From Bradyrhizobium sp. 186 (GTDB lineage: Bacteria > Pseudomonadota > Alphaproteobacteria > Rhizobiales > Xanthobacteraceae): a stretch of 64,000 nt of DNA. The notes beneath the pieces were generated by a model. It saw only the letters and a program-made list of their open reading frames with translations. It searched no databases and was not told the DNA's origin. Positions 27,564 through 36,295 of this stretch are shown here, piece by piece (position 1 is the first letter of the stretch; each line of letters starts with the position of its first letter). Location: contig NZ_CP082164.1 of assembly GCF_023101685.1 (NCBI RefSeq), forward strand, positions 7,688,001 to 7,752,000, read 5' to 3'. Both the position numbers and the translations under genes were made by a program.

Positions 27564-28064
27564 ATGAGCTCAACGGTCTCCCAAGCCGCGCGAACGCATG
27601 CACTGACGGGGCCCGAGGCCGCGGCCTGGGCCGAGCGGCTGCGCGTGGCCAACATCAACCCGCGGACCGGGCTTGCCACCGACTATCTGAACCATTTCAA
27701 TGAAGCCGTGATGCTGCTCGAAATGGTCCCGGACATGCCGGAATGCGCGGAAGACTTTTTGACCTGGTCGCCGCTGTCCTATGCCGAGCATTTCACCGCC
27801 TCGAATTTCAAGGCGCGCGATCTCGCGATCGAGGCTTATGAGAAGGCAGCCCCGTCGGTGCGCGCTCAGTTCGACCACATCACCGACACCATGACCTCGA
27901 TCCTGACCGCGGTCGGCTCGGCCATGCGCGAGGTTGAGAAGGACACGACCCGCGTCCGCCTCGCCGAACAGGCCACCCTCTGGGTCAAGCCGCTCATCGC
28001 GGCCTGCGGCGGCATCATCAATGGCGGGGCGGAAGCCGACGTCGACACCATCATGGCGAACTGA
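27564..28064 (+). CDS. Conserved hypothetical protein
   Basis: 166 aa beginning MSSTVSQAARTHALTGPEAA. Helical, soluble and acidic, with no signal peptide. Segments such as LATDYLNHFNEAVMLLEMVP and FLTWSPLSYAEHFTASNFKARDLAI look strongly conserved in style, and I recall similar proteins in most Rhizobiales. No domain or function known to me. It ends 10 bases before a Nudix hydrolase gene, suggesting a two-gene operon. Confidence 0.8.
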   Translation: MSSTVSQAARTHALTGPEAAAWAERLRVANINPRTGLATDYLNHFNEAVMLLEMVPDMPECAEDFLTWSPLSYAEHFTASNFKARDLAIEAYEKAAPSVRAQFDHITDTMTSILTAVGSAMREVEKDTTRVRLAEQATLWVKPLIAACGGIINGGAEADVDTIMAN

Positions 28065-28074
28065 GCCCGAGTAG

Positions 28075-28518
28075 GTGAAGAAATTGGCCTCGGTCGTCCA
28101 GCCCACCCACCCTCAGCTCGCGGTCAGCGCCGCAATTTTCCGCGACCGCAAGGTGCTGCTGGTCCGCCGCGCCCGCTCGCCCGCAAAGGGGTTCTATTCG
28201 CTGCCGGGCGGACGGGTCGAGTTCGGCGAATCGCTCCACCAGGCCCTGGCGCGGGAAGTCGAGGAGGAAACCGGGCTCGATATCGAGATCATCGGCCTCG
28301 CCGGCTGGCGCGAGGTGCTGCCGGCCACGGGCGGAGCCGGCCACTACCTGATCATGTCCTTTGCCGCCCGCTGGGTGGCCCGGGAGCCGGTCCTCAACGA
28401 TGAGCTCGACGATTACCGGTGGGTCGCCCCGGACGCGCTGGCGAGCCTCGGTGGCCTCAAGCTGACCGGAGGCCTGGAGGAGGTCATTGAATCGGCAGCT
28501 CGGCTGATCGAAGCCTAG
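28075..28518 (+). CDS. Nudix hydrolase (MutT-like)
   Basis: 147 aa starting at a GTG ten bases after the previous stop. The Nudix box is complete: GGRVEFGESLHQALAREVEE-ETGLDI (G-x5-E-x7-REVEEETG). It begins like other small ADP-ribose or NUDT-type hydrolases (HPQLAVSAAIFRDRKVLLVRR), probably acting on a nucleoside diphosphate derivative. Substrate not predictable. A palindromic repeat begins 23 bases after the stop and may mark the transcript end. Confidence 0.87.
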   Translation: MKKLASVVQPTHPQLAVSAAIFRDRKVLLVRRARSPAKGFYSLPGGRVEFGESLHQALAREVEEETGLDIEIIGLAGWREVLPATGGAGHYLIMSFAARWVAREPVLNDELDDYRWVAPDALASLGGLKLTGGLEEVIESAARLIEA

Positions 28519-28540
28519 CTGGCACCGCGAGCTCCGCTGC

Positions 28541-28660
28541 ACCTCTCCCGCTTGCGGGAGAGGTCGCGCCGAAGGCGCGGGTGAGGGCTTTTCCCTCTTG
28601 GGGGCTATCGCCCGCGGAGACACCCCCTCCCCAGCCCTCCCCCGCAAGCGGGAGAGGGAG
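28541..28660. repeat. Dispersed palindromic repeat (CTCTCCCGCTTGCGGGAGAG type)
   Basis: Each end is itself palindromic (CTCTCCCGCTTGCGGGAGAG and CTCCCCCGCAAGCGGGAGAG), with inner GGTGAGGGCTTTTCCCTC-like spacers. Same family as 35081-35212 and 54127-54250. Can form an extended hairpin downstream of the Nudix gene. Confidence 0.85.
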
Positions 28661-28718
28661 CGCACCGCCCGCGCGGCTTGCCTTGCTTCTCCAGCCCTGA
28701 GGAGGCATACACCGGCCG

Positions 28719-29096
28719 ATGTCCACGCGATTTCTGGCCATTTTTGCCCTGATTCTCGCCTGCGCCTCCGTGCCCGCCCGGGCCCAGGACGTGGCGGCGC
28801 CGTTTGACGGCGATCTTCAGCGGCTGGCCGAGATCCTCGGCGGGCTGCATTATTTGCGCGGCATCTGCGGGGCCAATGAAGGCAACAAATGGCGCAGCGA
28901 GATGCAGGCGCTGATCGACGCCGAAACCCCCGCCGGCGAGCGCCGCACCCGCATGATCGCCGGCTTCAACCGCGGCTATAACGGCTTTCAGCAGACCTAC
29001 CGGAGCTGCACGCCGGCGGCGACCGTCGCGATCCGTCGCTACATCGAGGAAGGCTCCAAGATCTCACGCGACCTCACAGCGCGCTACGCGAACTGA
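28719..29096 (+). CDS. TIGR02301-family secreted protein
   Basis: 125 aa. Signal peptide MSTRFLAIFALILACASVPA with AxA cleavage near ARAQ. The mature part QRLAEILGGLHYLRGICGAN, WRSEMQALIDAE and AGFNRGYNGFQQTYRSCTPAA matches the small rhizobial family TIGR02301 as I recall it, with two conserved cysteines that could form a disulfide. Periplasmic; function unknown. Flanked on both sides by palindromic repeats. Confidence 0.82.
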   Translation: MSTRFLAIFALILACASVPARAQDVAAPFDGDLQRLAEILGGLHYLRGICGANEGNKWRSEMQALIDAETPAGERRTRMIAGFNRGYNGFQQTYRSCTPAATVAIRRYIEEGSKISRDLTARYAN

Positions 29097-29103
29097 TTCC
29101 TCC

Positions 29104-29209
29104 GTCATTCCGGGGCGCGACGAAGTCGCGAGCCCGGAATCCATCTGGCCGCAGAAACCGTCGTGCGATGGATTCCGGGTCCGCGCCTGATGGCGCGTCC
29201 CGGAATGAC
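29104..29209. repeat. Dispersed palindromic repeat (GTCATTCCGGGG type)
   Basis: Starts GTCATTCCGGGGCGCGACG and ends CGCGTCCCGGAATGAC; the inner parts ATCCATCTGG and GATGGATTCCGGG also pair. Same family as 60066-60155. It lies 8 bases after the TIGR02301 stop codon and may act as a transcript 3' end. Confidence 0.85.
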
Positions 29210-29399
29210 GAGAGAGGGGTCGGCGCGTCTCCTCGCCAATCAGGATGGAACGTTCGAACGCCCGGCTGGAACTCCGTCATCGTCTTTGTCCACCGCCATT
29301 AACCGTTCCTAAAGATGTGGCCTAGGCGGCGTTAATACGCGTGCTACACCTCTCGCACAGCGCATCGCCGTGGATTGCGCCCCAGCCCTGTCGAGTTTC

Positions 29400-29666
29400 A
29401 TGAGCCATCCAGTATCCTTTGCCCCCGCACGTGCGCCGCTGCCCGACCACGAGCAGAAACAGGCCGCGCTGAGCTATCTCAACGAGGCCTGGGCCGAGGC
29501 GCGCCATGACGGCGTCGACGGCGATTGCCTGGCACAGGCAAGCCTGTTCGCGGCGCTCGCCGAACTCGTCGGCACTTACGGCGAGGACGCAGTGGCGAAG
29601 TTCGTCGAGGGTTTTCCCGGCCGCATCCGTAACGGCGAATTCTCGGTCGGCGTCTCCAGGCAGTAG
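29400..29666 (+). CDS. Small hypothetical protein
   Basis: 88 aa from ATG 29400 (MSHPVSFAPARAPLPDHEQK). Soluble, helical: AALSYLNEAWAEARHDGVDGD, then LAQASLFAALAELVGTYGEDAVAKFVEGFP. An earlier in-frame ATG (29370) is possible but less family-like. I recall similar proteins in Bradyrhizobium, function unknown. No partner is evident; about 240 non-coding bases follow before the sulfurtransferase gene on the other strand. Confidence 0.65.
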   Translation: MSHPVSFAPARAPLPDHEQKQAALSYLNEAWAEARHDGVDGDCLAQASLFAALAELVGTYGEDAVAKFVEGFPGRIRNGEFSVGVSRQ

Positions 29667-29904
29667 CCGCCCCGGAAAATGACCCTGCCACGCGGGCGGG
29701 GCCAGTCAACGGATGAATGACTCGGCGACCAGGTCGCAAAGTCTGCCGCCTTTATCGCACGGAAGGCGTTGGCCGTAGACGAGCATTAGCCTAGCGGTGA
29801 CCGGGCGATGTTCCCGACGCGATCAGGAATGCACGCCTGTTACTTGAGCATGAAATCCGCTGCACACTTTGCGCTAACGCGGCCCTTCGGGGCCGGATTA
29901 TACC

Positions 29905-30696
29905 CTAGTCGGTCTCGATCGGCAGAGCCGTCTCCCTGGCCCATTCGCCCATCGAGGCGTCGTAGAGCGTGAGCTTGTCGAATCCGAGCTGCGTCAACAG
30001 GAACAAATCGATCGTCGCCGAGATGCCGCCGCCGCAATAGCAGATCACGTTCTTGTCGCGCGTGATGCCCTGGGCGGCGAATTTCGCTTCCGCATCGGCA
30101 AGCGATGTCAGCGTCTTGTCGGCGCCATCGACGAGCGTTGCGGCGGGAACGTTGACGCTGCCGGGAATGCGGCCGGGCCGTCCGTAGCGGCTCGGCTCGA
30201 GGCCGCGATGAAACTGCGGCCCGAGCGCGTTGACGATCACGGTCGCGGGATCGCCGATCCGCGCCATGACCGTGTTCTTGTCGACGAAGAAACCCGCACG
30301 CTGCGCGGCGTTGAAGGTCGTGGCCGGATATCCCTTCGGTGCGCCCGTTTCGACCGGCCGTCCCTCGGACTTCCATTTGTCGAAACCGCCGTCGAGCACC
30401 TGCGCATCGAGGCCGAGCGAGCGTAGCATCCACCAGAACCGCGTCGCCCACATCATCGTGCCGATGCTGTAGAGCACGATGGTCCTCGACGCATCGAGGC
30501 CGTAGCGGCCGAAGGCGGCTTCGAGCTGGGCGACACCAGGCATCATGAAGAGCTGTCGCGCGGAGGTGTCGGAGAACTCGCCTTGCAGGTCGAGCACCGG
30601 CTCGGTATACGTCGTGCAATCGTAGAGGCGCAAAAGCGGATCGCCGAGCATGGCGGCGAGCTGTTCGGTGGAGACAAGAGATGTCCGCGTGGTCAT
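29905..30696 (-). CDS. Sulfurtransferase (thiosulfate or 3-mercaptopyruvate type)
   Basis: 263 aa from ATG 30696; upstream in-frame codons lie in a palindromic repeat. Two rhodanese domains in tandem: an inactive N-terminal one (VRLYD-like LRLYDCTTYTEPV, LDGGFDKWKSEGRP) and a catalytic C-terminal one with the active-site loop NVICYCGGGISATID, where the loop Cys carries the persulfide. It would move sulfur from thiosulfate or mercaptopyruvate to an acceptor such as cyanide or thioredoxin. The loop CYCGGGIS differs from the CGSGVTA of SseA, so the donor is uncertain. Confidence 0.85.
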   Translation of the reverse strand: MTTRTSLVSTEQLAAMLGDPLLRLYDCTTYTEPVLDLQGEFSDTSARQLFMMPGVAQLEAAFGRYGLDASRTIVLYSIGTMMWATRFWWMLRSLGLDAQVLDGGFDKWKSEGRPVETGAPKGYPATTFNAAQRAGFFVDKNTVMARIGDPATVIVNALGPQFHRGLEPSRYGRPGRIPGSVNVPAATLVDGADKTLTSLADAEAKFAAQGITRDKNVICYCGGGISATIDLFLLTQLGFDKLTLYDASMGEWARETALPIETD

Positions 30697-30734
30697 CGTT
30701 GCTTCCCCACGTTCAGGTTGTCGTCCCCCCATGA

Positions 30735-30847
30735 CACTGTCATTGCCCGCGAAGGCGGGCAATCCAGTATTCCAGAGGCGGCAAAATTTGAATCGAGATG
30801 CCGCGGCGTACTGGATGCCCCGGTCAAGCCGGGGCATGACAACAGTG
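30735..30847. repeat. Dispersed palindromic repeat (CCAGTA type)
   Basis: Outer arms CACTGT / ACAGTG, then hairpins TGCCCGCGAAGGCGGGCA and TGCCCCGGTCAAGCCGGGGCA, with ATCCAGTA / TACTGGAT pairing inside. The inner GCCGCGGCGTACTGGAT is repeated in opposite orientation at 56001-56017. Lies in the 5' flank of the sulfurtransferase gene. Confidence 0.8.
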
Positions 30848-30867
30848 TGAACGGCGCAGCAAAACCC

Positions 30868-32202
30868 CTACGCCTTCAACGTCTCCAAAAACCGCACCGG
30901 CTCGCCCTGCGACGCCGACACCAGTTCGCCCTGCCACATCACGCGGCGGCCGCGGATGAAGGTGCCGACGGGCCAGCCGGTGACGCGCACGCCGTCATAG
31001 GGGGTCCAGCCGGCTTTGGACGCGACCCATTTGTTGGTGATGGTCTCGCTGCGCTTGAGGTCGACGACGGTGAGGTCGGCGTCGTAGCCCGCCGCGATGC
31101 GGCCCTTGCAGGCCATGTTGTAGAGGCGCGCGGGGCCGGCGCTGGTGAGATCGACGAACCGCGCCAACGACAGCCGGCCCGCATTGACGTGATCGAGCAT
31201 CAACGGCACCAGCGTCTGCACGCCGGTCATGCCCGAGGGCGAGGCCGGATAAGTCTTTTGCTTCTCTTCCAGCGTATGCGGCGCGTGGTCGGAACCGAGC
31301 ACGTCGATGATGCCTTGTTCGATGCCGCGCCAGATGCCGGCGCGGTGATCGGCCGAGCGCACCGGCGGGTTCATCTGAGCGAGCGTGCCGAGCCGCTCGT
31401 AGCATTCGGGCGCCGCCAGCGTGAGATGGTGCGGCGTCGCCTCGCAGGAGGCGACGTCCTTGTGGTCGCGCAAGAACTCGATCTCTTCCTTGGTCGAGAT
31501 GTGCAGCACGTGGATGCGCTTGCCGGTCTCATGCGCGAGCTTCACCAGCCGCTCGGTCGCCATCAGCGCCGCCGTCTCGTCGCGCCAGACCGGGTGCGAG
31601 CGCGTATCGCCCTCGATGCGCAGCGGCTTGCGGTCGTTGAGGCGGTACTCGTCCTCGGCGTGGAACGCCGCGCGACGGCGGATCACCTGAAAAATCCGGC
31701 GCAGGCTTTCGTCGTCTTCCACCAACAGCGCGCCGGTCGAGGAGCCGATGAACACTTTTACGCCCGCGCAACCCGGCGCGCGCTCGAGCACCGGCAGGTC
31801 CTGCACGTTCTCGCGGGTGCCGCCGATGAAGAAGGCGAAATCACAATGCATGCGGTGATGGGCGCGTTTCACCTTGTCGGTGAACTCGGCCTCCGTCACG
31901 GTCAATGGAGACGTGTTCGGCATCTCGAACACGGCGGTGACGCCGCCCATCACGGCGCTGCGCGAGCCGGTTTCGAGGTCTTCCTTATGCGTCAGGCCGG
32001 GCTCGCGAAAATGCACCTGCGTGTCCATCACGCCGGGCAGGATATGCAGGCCCTTGCAGTCGATCATTTCGCCGGCGGAGGCTTGCGACAGGGCGCCGAT
32101 CCCGGCAATGCGGCCATTGGCGATGCCGATGTCGCGGACACCCTCGCCGTCCTGGTTGACCACAATGCCGCCCTTGAGGATGACGTCAAAACGCTGGGTC
32201 AT
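30868..32202 (-). CDS. pyrC: Dihydroorotase, class I
   Basis: 444 aa. It closes carbamoyl-aspartate to dihydroorotate in pyrimidine synthesis. Zinc and substrate motifs: MDTQVHFREPGLTHKEDLETG (His-x-His equivalent region), MPNTSPLT, GVKVFIGSSTGALLVEDDE, HAEDE, HVLHIST, EATPHHLTL and GSDHAPHT (catalytic Asp). The protein reads as the long class I type rather than the short E. coli PyrC, and could be an AllB-like cyclic amidohydrolase instead. No pyrB neighbour. The 101-base gap to the divergent ygfZ-like gene should hold both promoters. Confidence 0.82.
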   Translation of the reverse strand: MTQRFDVILKGGIVVNQDGEGVRDIGIANGRIAGIGALSQASAGEMIDCKGLHILPGVMDTQVHFREPGLTHKEDLETGSRSAVMGGVTAVFEMPNTSPLTVTEAEFTDKVKRAHHRMHCDFAFFIGGTRENVQDLPVLERAPGCAGVKVFIGSSTGALLVEDDESLRRIFQVIRRRAAFHAEDEYRLNDRKPLRIEGDTRSHPVWRDETAALMATERLVKLAHETGKRIHVLHISTKEEIEFLRDHKDVASCEATPHHLTLAAPECYERLGTLAQMNPPVRSADHRAGIWRGIEQGIIDVLGSDHAPHTLEEKQKTYPASPSGMTGVQTLVPLMLDHVNAGRLSLARFVDLTSAGPARLYNMACKGRIAAGYDADLTVVDLKRSETITNKWVASKAGWTPYDGVRVTGWPVGTFIRGRRVMWQGELVSASQGEPVRFLETLKA

Positions 32203-32303
32203 GGCTAAAGGCCTCTCTCATCCCCAAGCGCGGGGCTCGAGGTCTTGTCGTTTATTCGCTGCGGGCTTACGTTCCGGAGCAACATGTCGCAAGAGATTTT
32301 CGC

Positions 32304-33185
32304 ATGAAATCAGCGTTTCTTCCCGACCGGGGCGTGGTCAAGGTCGCGGGCGAGGATGCACGCAACTTCCTCAACGGCCTCATCACGACCGACGTCGACA
32401 GGCTGAAGCTAGGCTTCGGCCGATTCGGCGCGCTGCTGACACCGCAGGGCAAGATCACCGTCGATTTCCTGATCACGGAGGCGCCCTCCGGCCATGGCGG
32501 CGGGTTCCTGATCGACTGCCCGAAGGTGCTGGCCGACGGCCTCGCCACCAAGCTGAAATTCTACAAGCTCCGCGCCAAAGTCACTGTGGAAAACCTCTCC
32601 GATGATCTCGGCGTGCTCGCGGCCTGGGACGGCCGGCTTGCGGTTCAGCCTGACCTCGCCTTCGCCGATCCGCGCAATGAAGAACTCGGCTACCGCATCC
32701 TGATCCCCGAGCAGCTCAAGCAGAAGCTCTCCGATCTCATCGGCGCCGGGCTCGTCGATGCCGCCGCATACGAGTCCCACCGCATCGCCCTCGGCGTGCC
32801 GCGCGGCGGGCTCGACTTCATGTACAGCGATGCGTTCCCGCACGAGACCAACATGGATCGTCTTGCCGGCGTCGATTTCGACAAGGGCTGCTATGTCGGC
32901 CAGGAGGTCGTCTCGCGCATGCAGCATCGCGGCACCGCACGCACCCGCAGTGTCAAGGTGCTACTCGACGGCCCCTCGCCCGAGGCCGGCACCACCGTTC
33001 TTGCCGGCGACAAGCCGGTCGGCACCATCGGCTCGACGGCCGATGGCAAGGGTATCGCGCTGGTGCGGATCGACCGTGTCGCCGACGCACTCGATGCCGG
33101 CCAGCCACTCACCGCTGGTGGCCTCGCTGTGAGGCTCGCGGAACCTGACGTCGTGCGTATCCCAACGAAGCAGCCCATCGCATGA
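32304..33185 (+). CDS. YgfZ/GcvT-domain folate-binding protein
   Basis: 293 aa. The diagnostic YgfZ motif K-G-C-Y-x-G-Q-E is present in DFDKGCYVGQEVVSRMQHRG, with the N-terminal region GEDARNFLNGLITTDVDRL typical of the family. YgfZ (human IBA57) helps assemble or repair iron-sulfur clusters in enzymes such as MiaB, in a folate-dependent way. Its stop overlaps the next gene's start (ATGA), so it heads a ygfZ-tag-HD operon. Confidence 0.9.
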   Translation: MKSAFLPDRGVVKVAGEDARNFLNGLITTDVDRLKLGFGRFGALLTPQGKITVDFLITEAPSGHGGGFLIDCPKVLADGLATKLKFYKLRAKVTVENLSDDLGVLAAWDGRLAVQPDLAFADPRNEELGYRILIPEQLKQKLSDLIGAGLVDAAAYESHRIALGVPRGGLDFMYSDAFPHETNMDRLAGVDFDKGCYVGQEVVSRMQHRGTARTRSVKVLLDGPSPEAGTTVLAGDKPVGTIGSTADGKGIALVRIDRVADALDAGQPLTAGGLAVRLAEPDVVRIPTKQPIA

Positions 33186-33808
33186 GCCGCGCTCCCCGCG
33201 TGCATACCGACGGCCTGACGCGCTGCCCCTGGCCCGGCGAAGATCCGGTTTACGTCGCCTACCACGACACCGAATGGGGCGTGCCGGAATATGACGATCG
33301 CGCACTCTACGAAAAGCTCATTCTCGACGGCTTTCAGGCCGGCCTTTCCTGGATCACGATTCTGCGCAAGCGCGACAATTTCCGCAAAGCCTTCGACAAT
33401 TTCCAGCCGGAGAAGATCGCGCGCTACGACGCCAAGAAGGTTCATGCGCTGATGAACGATGCCGGCATCGTTCGCAACCGCGCCAAGATCGACGGCACGA
33501 TTCTCAGCGCAAAGTCCTATCTGGAGATCATGGAGAAGGGGCCGGGCTTCTCAAAGCTGTTGTGGGACTTCCTCGGCGGCCGGCCGCAGGTCAACCATTT
33601 CAAGACCACGGCGAGCGTGCCGGCCTCGACGCCGTTGTCGGTGCAGATGTCCAAGGAATTGTCCTCACGCGGCTTCAAGTTCGTCGGCCCGACGATCGTC
33701 TATGCCTTCATGCAGGCGACCGGCATGGTCAACGACCACCTCGTCGATTGCCACTGTCACGCGAGCTGCGGCAAGACGCAGCGCAAGCCGCGCCTCAAAG
33801 TCAAATGA
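33182..33808 (+). CDS. tag: DNA-3-methyladenine glycosylase I
   Basis: 208 aa, translationally coupled to the YgfZ gene. It excises 3-methyladenine from alkylated DNA. Family signatures: RCPWPGEDPVYVAYHDTEWGVP at the N-terminus, LYEKLILDGFQAGLSWITIL with the catalytic Glu region, and the zinc site including the C-terminal VDCHCHASC, where the His-Cys ligands sit with the N-terminal Cys. All hallmark residues look intact. Its stop overlaps the ATG of the next gene by ATGA. Confidence 0.93.
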   Translation: MSRAPRVHTDGLTRCPWPGEDPVYVAYHDTEWGVPEYDDRALYEKLILDGFQAGLSWITILRKRDNFRKAFDNFQPEKIARYDAKKVHALMNDAGIVRNRAKIDGTILSAKSYLEIMEKGPGFSKLLWDFLGGRPQVNHFKTTASVPASTPLSVQMSKELSSRGFKFVGPTIVYAFMQATGMVNDHLVDCHCHASCGKTQRKPRLKVK

Positions 33809-34422
33809 CGGCGAAGAAGCCCGCCGCGCGCGACGTACAGTCCCGCGCCTGGCAGCGGATGCTGTCGGGCCGGCGGCTCGACCTGCTCGATCCCTCCCCT
33901 CTCGATATTGAGATTGCCGACATCGCGCATGGCCTGGCGCGGGTGGCGCGCTGGAACGGCCAGACCATTGGCGCCCACATTTTCTCGGTCGCGCAGCACA
34001 CGCTACTGGTGGAAACCGTGATGCGGCACGAGACGCCGCGCGTTGATCAGCGCATGCGGCTCGCAGCCCTGCTGCATGACGCGCCCGAATATGTGATCGG
34101 CGACATGATCTCGCCGTTCAAGGCCGTGCTCGACGGCCACTACAAGGCGGTCGAGAAGCGGCTGCTCGGCGCGATCCATATCCGCTTCGGCCTGCCGCCG
34201 GTGCTGGCCGACGAGATCACGCTGGCCATCAAGGCCGCCGATCGCGGCGCCGCCTATCTGGAGGCGACCGAGCTTGCCGGCTTCAGCGATGCCGAGGCCA
34301 AGCGCCTGTTCGGCCGCGATCCCGGCCTCTCCGACAGCGTCCGGCGCGATTATCTCACGCCCTGGACGGCGGCGCGGGCCGAGAAGCAGTTTTTGGAGCG
34401 GTTCAGCGCGTTGTTTGCGTAG
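33805..34422 (+). CDS. HD-domain phosphohydrolase (YfbR-like)
   Basis: 205 aa from the ATG overlapping the tag stop. The HD motif is split as usual: AQHTLLV (His about 65), ALLHDAPEYVIGDM (His-Asp at about 91-92, Glu 95) and an Asp near AIKAADRGAAYLE. This arrangement resembles YfbR-type 5'-nucleotidases acting on deoxynucleoside monophosphates. Being coupled to a DNA repair glycosylase hints at nucleotide clean-up, but the substrate is not proven. Confidence 0.82.
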   Translation: MTAKKPAARDVQSRAWQRMLSGRRLDLLDPSPLDIEIADIAHGLARVARWNGQTIGAHIFSVAQHTLLVETVMRHETPRVDQRMRLAALLHDAPEYVIGDMISPFKAVLDGHYKAVEKRLLGAIHIRFGLPPVLADEITLAIKAADRGAAYLEATELAGFSDAEAKRLFGRDPGLSDSVRRDYLTPWTAARAEKQFLERFSALFA

Positions 34423-34430
34423 ATTCTGCA

Positions 34431-34515
34431 GGGTGGGCAAAGCGTAAAGTGCCCACCAGTTCGAGCGAGGTGCGCGATGGTGGGCACGGCGCTTAGCGCC
34501 TTTGCCCACCCTACG
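34431..34515. repeat. Dispersed palindromic repeat (GGGTGGGCAAAGCG type)
   Basis: Outer arms GGGTGGGCAAAGCG and CGCCTTTGCCCACCC, inner arms GTGCCCACCA and TGGTGGGCAC. A nested double palindrome 9 bases after the HD gene stop. Only one clear copy in this window; I recall it as common in Bradyrhizobium intergenic regions. Confidence 0.8.
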
Positions 34516-34548
34516 GCGCTCGCTATAATCACCGGCGAAAGGTCCCCC

Positions 34549-35055
34549 ATGATTCACGTTTGTTCCCTTGCCGCACTTCCCGAGACTGTCCGCCTCACCG
34601 GGGCCAGCCACGTGCTGACGGTAATGGCCAATGTCGAGCAGGTGGCGCGGCCGGTGTCGGTGCTGCCGGCCAACCATCTCAAGGTGTCGATGGACGACAT
34701 TACCGAGGAGATGGACGGTTTTGTCGCGCCGTCGGAAACGCATATCGAGCAGGTGCTGAATTTCGTGCGCGGCTGGGACCGCGGCGCGCCGCTGGTGGTG
34801 CATTGCTATGCCGGCATCAGCCGCTCCACCGCGAGCGCGTTTGCTGCGGCATGCGCGCTCAATCCGAATCGCGACGAGATCGAGATCGCGAGAAAGATCC
34901 GCACGGCCTCGCCGATCGCCTCGCCGAACCGGCGCATCGTCGGCCTCGCCGATCGCGCGTTGGGGCGTAACGGCCGCATGCTGCGCGCGCTCGACGAGAT
35001 GGGTCCGGGCGCCATGATGGTCGAAGGCCGCCCCTTCGTGATCGAGCTCGAATGA
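34549..35055 (+). CDS. Cys-based protein tyrosine/dual-specificity phosphatase-like
   Basis: 168 aa from ATG 34549 (GAAAGG upstream). The signature HCX5R loop is VVHCYAGISRSTASA with Cys at about 86 and Arg at about 92, and a general-acid-like Asp pair MDDITEEM at about 48-55. This is the compact family of bacterial phosphatases often annotated as tyrosine-protein phosphatase. Target unknown. It may share transcription with ygfZ-tag-HD, although the palindromic repeat lies between. Confidence 0.85.
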   Translation: MIHVCSLAALPETVRLTGASHVLTVMANVEQVARPVSVLPANHLKVSMDDITEEMDGFVAPSETHIEQVLNFVRGWDRGAPLVVHCYAGISRSTASAFAAACALNPNRDEIEIARKIRTASPIASPNRRIVGLADRALGRNGRMLRALDEMGPGAMMVEGRPFVIELE

Positions 35056-35080
35056 CCACTGAACGCCACATCGCAGGTGC

Positions 35081-35212
35081 GCTCCCTCTCCCGCTTGCGG
35101 GGGAGGGTTGGGGTGGGGGTGCTTCCCCAATGAACGCTCCCCGAATGGAGAGAGCTCCCATCCGGATCGCATCTTACGATGCGATCCGACCTCCCCCGCA
35201 GGCGGGAGAGGT
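35081..35212. repeat. Dispersed palindromic repeat (CTCTCCCGCTTGCGGG type)
   Basis: Ends CTCCCTCTCCCGCTTGCGGG and CCCCCGCAGGCGGGAGAG pair with each other, and an internal hairpin GGATCGCATC-TTAC-GATGCGATCC is specific to this copy. Same family as 28541-28660 and 54127-54250. Lies 73 bases before the NadQ-like gene. Confidence 0.8.
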
Positions 35213-35284
35213 GCAGCGAGTTCGTGGAGAGGCCGTTCCGACCAATCGGCAAACTGCATTCGTGAGCTTCGCGACATTGGCCGC

Positions 35285-36250
35285 ATGAGCGACAGACTGA
35301 CGCCGATCGAGATCGGCCTGACCGCTGCGATCGTCGCGATCGGGGATCATGAGCCGCTGATTCTCACCGCGCGCAGCAGTGACGGGCTCGCCGGCCTGCC
35401 GTTCGGGCCGTTCGATGCGCCGAGCCACCGCACCTTCGAGATCGGCCTCCGCGCCTGGGTCGAGGCGCAGGCGGGCTTGCGGCTCGGCTATGTCGAGCAG
35501 CTCTACACGTTCGGCGATCGCGGCCGTCATGCGGAGGCCTTCGACACCGGCGCGCATATGGTATCGATCGGCTATCTCGCACTTACGCGCGCGATCGGCG
35601 GCGAACTCGCTGCGACGGGAGCGAGCTTCGAGCCCTGGTATCGCTTCTTTCCCTGGGAAGACTGGCGCGAGGAGCCGCCCACGATCATCGCCCGGGACAT
35701 CATCCCGGAGCTGGCCAGGTGGGTCGAGGAAGAACCGCCGGAGACGACGCGCGCGCTGCCGCGCAGGGATCGCGTTCGGTTCTATTTCGGTCTCGATGGC
35801 GTGCCCTGGGACGAGGAGCGCGTGCTCGACCGCTACGAACTCTTGTACGAGGCCGGGCTGATCGAGGAGGCGCGGCGGGACGGCCGCCCTGCGGCATTAG
35901 CGCGCAAGTCCCTTCCCGCACTCGGCACCTCGATGCGGTTTGACCACCGCCGGATCCTTGCGACAGCAATCGCGCGGCTGCGTGCAAAACTGAAGTATCG
36001 CCCTGTCGTCTTTGAACTTTTGCCTGCCGAGTTCACACTTACCGAACTGCAGTACACGGTGGAGGCGATATCCGGCCGGCACCTGCACAAGCAGAATTTC
36101 CGCCGCCTGGTCGAAACGGAAGCGCTGGTCGAACCGACCGGCGTGATGTCGACACAGACCGGCGGGAGGCCGGCAGCGCTCTACCGCTTTCGCCGCGATG
36201 TGCTCCAGGAGCGCCCGGCGCCGGGCTTGCGCGTTCGCTCCCGGCGCTAG
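35285..36250 (+). CDS. nadQ: NadQ-type regulator of NAD synthesis (COG4111-like)
   Basis: 321 aa from ATG 35285; the earlier frame runs through a repeat. The N-terminal half is Nudix-like but lacks a catalytic box (LTAAIVAIGDHEPLILTARS, GLAGLPFGPFDAPSHRTFEI). The C-terminal half is a winged-helix-like region (PAEFTLTELQYTVEAISGRH, NFRRLVETEALVEPTG). This is the design of the alphaproteobacterial NAD regulator NadQ (NrtR-related). Two ACTCA-N3-TGAGT palindromes precede nadA 15 kb away, which supports this role. Name based on recall; the regulatory link is inference. Confidence 0.7.
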   Translation: MSDRLTPIEIGLTAAIVAIGDHEPLILTARSSDGLAGLPFGPFDAPSHRTFEIGLRAWVEAQAGLRLGYVEQLYTFGDRGRHAEAFDTGAHMVSIGYLALTRAIGGELAATGASFEPWYRFFPWEDWREEPPTIIARDIIPELARWVEEEPPETTRALPRRDRVRFYFGLDGVPWDEERVLDRYELLYEAGLIEEARRDGRPAALARKSLPALGTSMRFDHRRILATAIARLRAKLKYRPVVFELLPAEFTLTELQYTVEAISGRHLHKQNFRRLVETEALVEPTGVMSTQTGGRPAALYRFRRDVLQERPAPGLRVRSRR

Positions 36251-36295
36251 AAGAGATTGTGTGGCAGGCCCGTAGGCCAGCCGCCTGGAGGCTTT

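Noticed and set aside
28541..28660. CRISPR-like repeat
   Set aside because: The repeated units are palindromic pairs with no regularly spaced series of spacers; it is a dispersed hairpin element.
29905..30837. Longer start for the sulfurtransferase (47 extra residues)
   Set aside because: The extension (MPRLDRGIQYAAASRF...) is the translation of the palindromic repeat at 30735-30847, a common annotation artefact in these genomes.
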